Source: Lachnospiraceae bacterium
GTDB lineage: Bacteria; Bacillota_A; Clostridia; Lachnospirales; Lachnospiraceae
Direction: 5' to 3'
Assembly: GCA_024689605.1 (NCBI GenBank)
Contig: JAILDD010000098.1
Location: forward strand, 1-18,306
Length of the DNA: 18,306 nucleotides
Shown here: piece by piece, positions 1 to 5,452 of the stretch
How the letters are laid out: each line of letters opens with the position of its first letter
Numbering within the stretch: the first letter of the stretch is position 1
Made by a program: the position numbers and the translations under genes
Notes under the pieces: model-generated
What the model was told of the DNA's origin: nothing
Seen by the model: only the letters and a program-made list of their open reading frames with translations
Databases searched by the model: none

Positions 1-171
1 TACGGAATACCCATGCTGCTGGCACTCATCCCAGATATAGGAATCGTGGTGGTCGGGAAGGGGATTTACCATTACTATTCCCGTGATCGCTGCTATATCC
101 TGATAGGGATCAAGCTCGCCGCCTGCTGCATTTGCCATTGCCTCATCGTTTAACTTCATATTCTCTGCCAT
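1..171 (-). CDS. Double-glycine leader small protein A (partial, runs off the left edge)
   Basis: 57 codons are open from an ATG at 171 to the window edge, with no stop. The start is set by a GGAGG at 180-184, eight bases upstream; the string GGAGGAAAAAGATATG is identical in front of the divergent gene at 517. Residues 1-18 form a leader of the class II bacteriocin/double-glycine type, with LNDEAMANAAGG and cleavage expected after Gly18. Such leaders are known to be cut and exported by C39-peptidase ABC transporters; none is encoded here. The visible mature part (from ELDPYQDIAA) is acidic to neutral, with one Cys, and I do not recognise it. Whether it is a bacteriocin, a modified peptide precursor or a secreted small protein cannot be told from the fragment. 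It has a matching promoter and leader with the gene at 517, so the two are probably co-regulated paralogous cassettes. Confidence 0.8.
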   Translation of the reverse strand, partial: MAENMKLNDEAMANAAGGELDPYQDIAAITGIVMVNPLPDHHDSYIWDECQQHGYSV

Positions 172-282
172 ATCTTTTTCCTCCTATTGCTTTTGATTTT
201 CCGGATGCAGGTGTGGCTGTGTTTGTTTTCTGTTTGCTGTCCACCGCTTACTGCACCGTTCCTTTATGTTTCTGATAGTTTG

Positions 283-352
283 AATATAGCAATATGGCAT
301 AAAATAAACAACGATTCCTGCGTAGGTGGTCTTTTTTTATGTCTAAGTGGTA
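283..352 (-). promoter_or_regulatory. Promoter of double-glycine gene A with tandem LytTR-type repeats
   Basis: Read on the minus strand: repeat TACCACTTA (352-344), 12 bases, repeat GACCACCTA (331-323), 11 bases, -35 TTGTTT (311-306), 17 bases, -10 TATATT (288-283). The repeat starts are 21 bp apart, so they lie on one face of the helix, directly upstream of a weak -35. This is the known arrangement for LytTR-domain activators. The whole 70-base block aligns without gaps to 392-461 (plus) and 10647-10716 (minus). The binding protein is inferred, not shown. Confidence 0.7.
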
Positions 353-391
353 TGTTGCTTTCCACAATTGCATCTGAACAATTTATATATC

Positions 392-461
392 TACCACTTA
401 AGCATAAAAAATAACCGACTGCGCAGGATTTATTGTTTTCGCATATTGAATCCCGTATAGT
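392..461 (+). promoter_or_regulatory. Promoter of double-glycine gene B with tandem LytTR-type repeats
   Basis: Repeat TACCACTTA (392-400), 12 bases, repeat AACCGACTG (413-421), 11 bases, -35 TTGTTT (433-438), 17 bases, -10 TATAGT (456-461). Spacing is identical to the minus-strand promoter at 283-352, and the CATAAAAAA core between repeats and the CGCAGGA after the second repeat are shared. The transcript would start near 468 and have a leader of about 50 bases before the ATG at 517. Confidence 0.7.
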
Positions 462-516
462 GGAACTATCAGAGAACAGACCGGAAGGTCACATTAAAAA
501 ACAGGAGGAAAAAGAT

Positions 517-801
517 ATGACAGATAACAGAAACATCCAGTTAACAGACGATATGCTCAGCGAGGCAGTAGGCGGAACATTAGGACAGCTCGGCGAGCCT
601 AAATACCACATCGGCCAGATGGTATTGGTACACTTCGGCAGAGAAGAGAACGGCCAGACCATAACAACCACCAAGGAAGGCGAGATAATCGGTATAACAG
701 CAAGCCCCGTTAACTGGTGGTACACCATAGAGATCATCGTTGATAACAAGACATACAACGTAAAGCTTCCTGAGGATGCTGTAGAGAACGACAATCCGTA
801 A
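517..801 (+). CDS. Double-glycine leader small secreted protein B
   Basis: A 94-residue protein. The reading frame is open further upstream, but the start is the ATG at 517: it follows AGGAGG at the right spacing, and the string GGAGGAAAAAGATATG matches gene A exactly. Upstream in-frame codons also overlap the promoter. Residues 1-20 form a double-glycine leader (LTDDMLSEAVGG), with cleavage expected after Gly20. The mature part of about 74 residues has no Cys and alternates short hydrophobic stretches with turns: YHIGQMVLVHFG, then EGEIIGI, then WWYTIEIIVD, then YNVKLPEDAVE. That pattern resembles a small SH3-like beta-barrel (a 'GxxVxV...GxIxxI...YxVxxxxxxxxVxLPE' layout) more than a bacteriocin; this fold guess is inference. 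It is followed by a strong terminator at 822-863, so it is transcribed alone. Confidence 0.85.
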   Translation: MTDNRNIQLTDDMLSEAVGGTLGQLGEPKYHIGQMVLVHFGREENGQTITTTKEGEIIGITASPVNWWYTIEIIVDNKTYNVKLPEDAVENDNP

Positions 802-821
802 TTAATCATAAAACAAAAATC

Positions 822-863
822 AAAAAAGACCTTACACTAAATGATCAGTGTAAGGTCTTTTTT
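822..863. terminator. Bidirectional intrinsic terminator
   Basis: Perfect 17-base arms (822-838 and 847-863), AAAAAAGACCTTACACT and its complement, around an 8-base loop. The GC-rich core is flanked by A6 on one side and T7 on the other, so it can end transcripts from both directions: gene B on the plus strand and tcdA on the minus strand. The last codons and stop of tcdA lie inside the stem. Confidence 0.92.
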
Positions 864-1612
864 TCATAACATCTCAAATCTTTTACAATTTCTCCGGCGA
901 TCATCAGGCCGGCGACAGCCGGGACGAAGGCCGTACTTCCGGGAACAGACCTCCGAGTTCTGTGCTCAGGCTCAGATTCCGGATTACAAGCATCACTGCT
1001 GCTATTGGACGTATCCTCCAGCGGCTGTATGGGGGGCTCATCGGAATAAACCACTTTCAGTTTTTTAACATTCCGTTTCTTTAACTCCCTGCGCATGACC
1101 CTGGCAAGAGGACAGACCTCTGTTTCATAAATATCTGCGACCTTGAACCGGCCCGGATCAAGCTTATTTCCGGCTCCCATGGCACTGATAATGGGAACGC
1201 CTTCTTTCTGTGCCCTCATGATGAGTTCTATCTTGGCTGTAACAGTATCAACTGCGTCTACAATATAATCGTATTCATTAAAAGGAAAATCATCAGCATT
1301 CTCGGGCAGAAAGAAACACTTATGAACCACAACTTTCACATCGGGATTGATATCCAGCATCCTGTCACGCATTACATCTACTTTGTACTGACCTATCGTC
1401 TTTCCGGTAGCGATGATCTGACGGTTTAAATTAGAAAGACAGACCTTATCATCATCAATAAGGTCAAAGGCGCCGATTCCGCTGCGCACGAGAGCTTCGC
1501 ACACGTATCCGCCCACTCCCCCTATACCAAAAACGGCAACTCTCTTACTGTATAGCGATTCCATAGCCTCAGCCCCCAGCAGCAGCTGGGTTCTTGAAAA
1601 CTGTTCCGACAT
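845..1612 (-). CDS. tcdA: tRNA threonylcarbamoyladenosine dehydratase (TcdA/YgdL family)
   Basis: A 255-residue member of the HesA/MoeB/ThiF E1-like family. Known TcdA enzymes use ATP to cyclise t6A37 in ANN-decoding tRNAs to ct6A. Visible features: the N-terminal RTQLLLGAEAMESL typical of TcdA; the nucleotide-binding GIGGVGGY at residues 29-36; DDDKVCLSNLNRQ, the ThiF-like Asp/Arg region, at about 53-65; DAVDTVTAK at about 119-127; and a C-terminal SVPGSTAFVPAVAGLMIAGE segment. Length fits the family. There is a Ser/Glu-rich stretch near 200-220, a low-complexity insert before the last helix. The start has a good AAGGAA site seven bases upstream. No promoter of its own is obvious in the 71 bases upstream, which are occupied by a hairpin. 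The 3' end overlaps the terminator stem. Confidence 0.92.
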   Translation of the reverse strand: MSEQFSRTQLLLGAEAMESLYSKRVAVFGIGGVGGYVCEALVRSGIGAFDLIDDDKVCLSNLNRQIIATGKTIGQYKVDVMRDRMLDINPDVKVVVHKCFFLPENADDFPFNEYDYIVDAVDTVTAKIELIMRAQKEGVPIISAMGAGNKLDPGRFKVADIYETEVCPLARVMRRELKKRNVKKLKVVYSDEPPIQPLEDTSNSSSDACNPESEPEHRTRRSVPGSTAFVPAVAGLMIAGEIVKDLRCYEKKTLH

Positions 1613-1633
1613 ATCATATTCCTTCCTAAATCT

Positions 1634-1680
1634 AAAAAGGGTCAGACCCTTTTGACTGTTGGTCCAAAGGATCTGACCCC
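1634..1680 (-). terminator. Long hairpin with U-tract ending the signalling operon; REP-like repeat
   Basis: Read on the minus strand, GGGTCAGA (1679-1672) pairs with TCTGACCC (1646-1639), and the inner CCTTTGGAC (1670-1662) pairs with GTCAAAAGG (1656-1648) with one mismatch, leaving a 5-base loop. TTTTTA follows directly, so it can act as an intrinsic terminator three bases past the end of the dCache kinase gene. The smaller palindrome AAAAGGGTCAGACCCTTTT and the GGGGTCAGACCC-type core look like dispersed REP-type palindromes that often accompany Y1 (RAYT) transposases. That second reading is an inference from resemblance. Confidence 0.7.
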
Positions 1681-1683
1681 ATT

Positions 1684-4110
1684 TTACGGCTCTCGGATGA
1701 TAAACGCAACCTCGTGCTTTGCCAGGAACTTCTCTGCGCTGGCTTCATCCTTTACAAACACGCCCTTGTACTTTCCGGAAAGGGATTCCTTTATGTCCTT
1801 CAGCTTCTCGGTGGATCCGCTTATGACAAGTACCAAAGGTTTTTCAGCAGCGTCACCAGCTTTTTCATTCCGGTCCCCGTCCCCGGGCAAACCGGAATCA
1901 TTTTTTATATGTGAGCTGTTTATATACTTTATCAGTATGTTCTCCAGATCGACATACATTACGGGCTTGGACAGGTAATCGGAAAAGCCTTCCCTTATGT
2001 AATTATCCCTGGCCCCGCTTATGGCATCCGCAGTCAGCGCTATGACCGGTGTATCATCTGCAAGATGCTCCTTCTTTATGATCTCCAGGGTCTGTGTACC
2101 TGACATACCGGGCATCATCTGGTCCAGCAGTATCATATCGAAGTGTTCCTTTTTAACGATCTCGATGCATTCAGATCCTGACAGTGCAACGCTTGTCCTT
2201 ATCTTAGTGTCAGCCATCAGCTCCGTGATGACCTCAAGGTTCATTTCATTGTCATCCACTATAAGGACTTTTGCATCCGGTGCCACCAGGCTCGGCCTGA
2301 ATTCTTTTCTCTGCTCATTGGCCTTCATCAGACGCTCCGTATAATCGCCTATGGGTGTGGGATCTACCACTTTCTGCACCATATCAACAGTAAATACCGA
2401 TCCGCTTCCGTACTTGCTCTCAACATTTATGCTGCCGCCCATCATTTCAGCCAGCTGCCTCGTAATATTCAATCCCAGTCCGGTACCTTCCACATTCCTG
2501 TTTCTGGTCTCATCCAGTCTCTGGAAGGAAGAGAAAAGCTTATCCATGTCTTCTTCCCTGATACCCATGCCGGTATCCGTGACTCTTACCACCAGTTTCT
2601 TTTCATCATCCCTGAAGCCTGCAAAAATCTTTATGCTGCCCTTCTCCGTATATTTGATGGCATTGTTTACTATGTTCAGTATGACCTGGCGTATCCTTAT
2701 CTCATCACCGTACATCACTGAAGGGATACCCGGATCCACGGTCAGCTCATAGCTAAGTTCCTTGTCCTCTGCTTTGGCCATGGTCATATTTACAATGTCA
2801 TTCAGGACAGAGGTAAAATCATATTCCACGGAAACCAGCTCCATCCGTCCGGACTCTATCTTGCTTAAGTCCAGTATGTCGTTGATTATGGAAAGCAATG
2901 TCCTGCCTGCACTCTGTATATTGGTGGCGTATTTTCTTATCCTTGCGTCATCAGTCTCCCTGAGTATCATTTCGTCCATGCCAAGAATCGCATTCATGGG
3001 GGTCCTTATCTCATGGGACATATTGGCCAGGAAATTGCTCTTGGCCTTGTTGGCTTCATCCGCCGCATCTTTTTCCAGCTTCAGCACCCTGGTCTCGTAC
3101 TCCTGGCGCTGCTCCTCTATCTTCATCTCTTCCATACGCTTAGAATAAATCTTATCATTCCTATAACCCAGATAATAAATAATTGAGATCAGAACGAATA
3201 CTGAAATGGAAATAAAAATATTTATAAAAAGCTGCCTTACCACATCCTCGTACAGCTCGCTGTTGCTGACTACCATGACAACATACCAGCCGTTAGACAG
3301 ACGGTTAAAAAATACTGTGCTGGACTCTCCGTCAAATTTATGGGAAAGCTTGCCCTTTTCCTCTCCTTTTATCATTTCCAGCAGCTCTTTTCCGCCTTCA
3401 AGGCTGCTGATGTAATCGCCCTTCTTTTTTTCATCCTTGTGGGCAATTATGAAACCGTCCTCATCAATGATAAATCCGTAGCCTTTGCCGTTAAGTGTCA
3501 GGTCATCCATAAGCTCCTGCATGCCGTTAAGTTTGACATCAAGAGAAAGAATATTCTGGCGATCCGGAAACATCCTGCATACTGAGATGATCAATTCACC
3601 GGTCTGTGCATCAACATAGGGCGGAACAAATGCAATATCCCCATCGTTTTCCTTTGCGACAATGTACCAGTCCCTTGTCTTGGGATCATAACCTTCAGGC
3701 GGCTCCCAGTTCATGCCGTCCATATACCGGCTCATGATATAGCCGTATAGTCCGTGATAATCCTCACCGAACTGCTTTTCCACATTGTCGGATTCTTCCA
3801 CGAGAAACTCATGTATTCTGGTAGGCGTGCTTCCGCTGATCATCATGTGCTGAACGGAATCCGCGCTGATCTGAAGTACATTCTTTGCAGTGTTCAGATG
3901 GTTCTCAACAAGGGAAGATACGTTGCTGATCTTGTCTTCTATAACAGCATTTGAATTCAGCACCGCCACATTATAAACCAGCGTCGATGTGTAGATGACC
4001 ATGACGAATACAAACACAGACACCATTATCAGAGGAATGATCATGCTGCGTTTCTTGTATTCGTTCGCTGCCTTCTCTTCTTTTTTCCCTGTCTTAGCTT
4101 CGTCCCGCAT
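1684..4110 (-). CDS. Hybrid sensor histidine kinase with dCache sensor, receiver and receiver-like tail
   Basis: 808 residues from the ATG at 4110, chosen because AGGTGG lies five bases before it; the GTG at 4119 sits inside that site. Order: TM helix (about 21-47), extracytoplasmic dCache domain (about 50-290), second TM (about 295-315), coiled coil, HisKA with H-box NMSHEIRTPMN (His about 366), HATPase_c (N-box NIVNNAIKY, G1 VTDTGMGI, G2 GTGLGL), receiver (DD at about 619-620, phospho-Asp about 663 in LLDQMMPGM, Lys in SKP), then a tail of about 50 residues. There is no HAMP domain. The Cache domain has RDWY (about 146-149) and YVD (about 165-167), like the amino-acid-binding dCache_1 motif, so an amino-acid ligand is possible. 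The tail (PLVLVISGS to AFIIREP) looks like the first half of a receiver without its phosphoacceptor. It is the last gene of the operon, 18 bases after the DUF3798 gene. Confidence 0.93.
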   Translation of the reverse strand: MRDEAKTGKKEEKAANEYKKRSMIIPLIMVSVFVFVMVIYTSTLVYNVAVLNSNAVIEDKISNVSSLVENHLNTAKNVLQISADSVQHMMISGSTPTRIHEFLVEESDNVEKQFGEDYHGLYGYIMSRYMDGMNWEPPEGYDPKTRDWYIVAKENDGDIAFVPPYVDAQTGELIISVCRMFPDRQNILSLDVKLNGMQELMDDLTLNGKGYGFIIDEDGFIIAHKDEKKKGDYISSLEGGKELLEMIKGEEKGKLSHKFDGESSTVFFNRLSNGWYVVMVVSNSELYEDVVRQLFINIFISISVFVLISIIYYLGYRNDKIYSKRMEEMKIEEQRQEYETRVLKLEKDAADEANKAKSNFLANMSHEIRTPMNAILGMDEMILRETDDARIRKYATNIQSAGRTLLSIINDILDLSKIESGRMELVSVEYDFTSVLNDIVNMTMAKAEDKELSYELTVDPGIPSVMYGDEIRIRQVILNIVNNAIKYTEKGSIKIFAGFRDDEKKLVVRVTDTGMGIREEDMDKLFSSFQRLDETRNRNVEGTGLGLNITRQLAEMMGGSINVESKYGSGSVFTVDMVQKVVDPTPIGDYTERLMKANEQRKEFRPSLVAPDAKVLIVDDNEMNLEVITELMADTKIRTSVALSGSECIEIVKKEHFDMILLDQMMPGMSGTQTLEIIKKEHLADDTPVIALTADAISGARDNYIREGFSDYLSKPVMYVDLENILIKYINSSHIKNDSGLPGDGDRNEKAGDAAEKPLVLVISGSTEKLKDIKESLSGKYKGVFVKDEASAEKFLAKHEVAFIIREP

Positions 4111-4128
4111 ATGAACCACCTATTATGA

Positions 4129-5412
4129 TTATTTAATAGTAAAATACTTCTCCGGTACTTCTACCTGTGTGGATCCCATGTAGTATCCGGGATCTCCCAT
4201 TATGTATGTGTCCTGGTATATCAGAAGTATATTGTCTGCAGTTTCGCCCGTATCAGCATCCGTGTATGCAGATCCGTTCCATTCCGCATTGGGGGAAAAC
4301 TCACCGAAAGCCTTTGAAAGATCCTTCATATTGTTGAGTTCGCTCTCGCCTAAGATCACATTCCTGGCATGCTCCGCAAGTCCTGCAGAAACAGTGTAGC
4401 CATAGGAATAGGTCCATGTGCCGAATCTTCCTGCGCCGCCGTTTGCCACTACAGCATCCTCGATCTTCTGAAGCTTTACTTCAAATGCGCTGGTATCCTC
4501 AGTGAAGTCAAGGTCCAGGGCCCCCGGATATCCTAAAAGCGGCGAAGGAAGGTCTGCTTCAATAAAATAGCCTCCGTTTTCTAACAGCCCTTTGATAAGT
4601 GGCTCCGTATGTGCGTCATTAGTACAGAAAAACGCTGTGTTCTTTCCATATTTTGCTACCCATCCGGGAACATGCTCACGGATATAGCTCTGTGCACCGG
4701 GAACACCTACGCTTGTGGTGGGGTCAGGTGCCTCTTCGCTCACAAACTCCATTCCAAATTCATCACAGGCAGCTTCCATTATCGCCACCTCCCTGGAAAC
4801 TGTTTCGTATGCAAGGTGTCTCGGAAAGGAAATATGCACGAAGGTGTCACATCCCAGCTCATGGGCAGTACGTATCATCAGATATCCGCGGCTGACGAAA
4901 TCGCAGCTGACCACAAGGTCTGCCACCTCTCCTATATCCGCAAAGTCCTCATAGGCTTCTCCGGCAATGCAGATTATATCCGGCCGCATCTCTTTGATCT
5001 GTCTGAAAGCTTCCGTCGTGCCGTCAACTGCCTGGTTGACGATTATCACTTTTATCTTGGGATCCTCTGCAAGATTGACGATAGTCTGGACCGTGACGTC
5101 ATACTCTTCAGTGAAATTATCGGGGTAGATTGCAAGAGTCACATTTTCCTCTCCATACTTATCACGGAAGGCCTCGGCACCCCGCCTGTCATCCTCAGAC
5201 TGGGAAAAAGATCCGGTAACTATTCCGATACGGAAATCATCCGCGCCATCTGCTTCAGTCTCGTTTTCAGCTTCTTCGCCTGAGTTTTCCGTTCCTTTCC
5301 CTTCCTCAGTAACATTCCCGCCGGCGGGATCACTGTCCTGTCCCGGTGTGCAGGCCATCATGTTCAGGGCCATTATTACAGCAAGCATTCCGCCTATGAT
5401 CTTCTTTTTCAT
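4129..5412 (-). CDS. DUF3798 substrate-binding-like lipoprotein
   Basis: 427 residues from the ATG at 5412, which has GAGGAAA upstream and begins a clean signal peptide. A longer frame to 5472 would add a charged 20-residue extension and overlap the kinase upstream, so it is unlikely. Signal: MKKKIIGG, a hydrophobic stretch, then lipobox MMAC, with Cys about 21. A low-complexity Gly/Glu/Asp linker follows to about residue 60. The body begins FRIGIVTGSFSQSEDDRRGAE, then NVTLAIYPDNF and IKVIIVNQAVDGT, which is the DUF3798 pattern and resembles type I periplasmic binding proteins (repeated beta-alpha units). The ligand is unknown. It lies between the two hybrid kinases without its own transporter, which suggests a sensory binding partner rather than an uptake component; that is inference. 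Confidence 0.88.
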   Translation of the reverse strand: MKKKIIGGMLAVIMALNMMACTPGQDSDPAGGNVTEEGKGTENSGEEAENETEADGADDFRIGIVTGSFSQSEDDRRGAEAFRDKYGEENVTLAIYPDNFTEEYDVTVQTIVNLAEDPKIKVIIVNQAVDGTTEAFRQIKEMRPDIICIAGEAYEDFADIGEVADLVVSCDFVSRGYLMIRTAHELGCDTFVHISFPRHLAYETVSREVAIMEAACDEFGMEFVSEEAPDPTTSVGVPGAQSYIREHVPGWVAKYGKNTAFFCTNDAHTEPLIKGLLENGGYFIEADLPSPLLGYPGALDLDFTEDTSAFEVKLQKIEDAVVANGGAGRFGTWTYSYGYTVSAGLAEHARNVILGESELNNMKDLSKAFGEFSPNAEWNGSAYTDADTGETADNILLIYQDTYIMGDPGYYMGSTQVEVPEKYFTIK

Positions 5413-5452
5413 ATTTTCACATTTCCTCTTTCTTACGCTTTTTGTGATACTT

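Larger units (their letters stand above)
172..516. other. Divergent intergenic region between two double-glycine peptide genes
   Basis: This 345-base gap holds two promoters pointing outwards (283-352 minus, 392-461 plus). Because the two upstream regions are homologous and inverted, the region reads as a long imperfect inverted repeat, roughly 276-352 against 392-470, around an unrelated 39-base centre. Homology continues past the -10 boxes as AACTATCAG on both sides. The plus-strand 5' UTR has a small hairpin GACC-GGAA-GGTC at 479-490. I see no other gene here. Confidence 0.75.

Noticed and set aside
187..414. Open frame of 75 codons on the plus strand with hydrophobic residues
   Set aside because: It has no ribosome site, and it runs through the two inverted promoters whose homology fully explains this stretch.
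288..455. Long imperfect inverted repeat considered as a miniature transposable element (MITE)
   Set aside because: The arms are explained by homologous, oppositely oriented promoters of two related genes; the elements keep promoter spacing, and no target duplication is seen.
479..490. GACC-GGAA-GGTC mini-hairpin as a riboswitch or attenuator element
   Set aside because: Four base pairs only; too small to claim a regulatory RNA, so it is only mentioned in the region entry.
4609..5283. Long open frame on the plus strand opposite the DUF3798 gene
   Set aside because: Antisense shadow of a clear lipoprotein gene; its translation shows no recognisable domain and there is no ribosome site.
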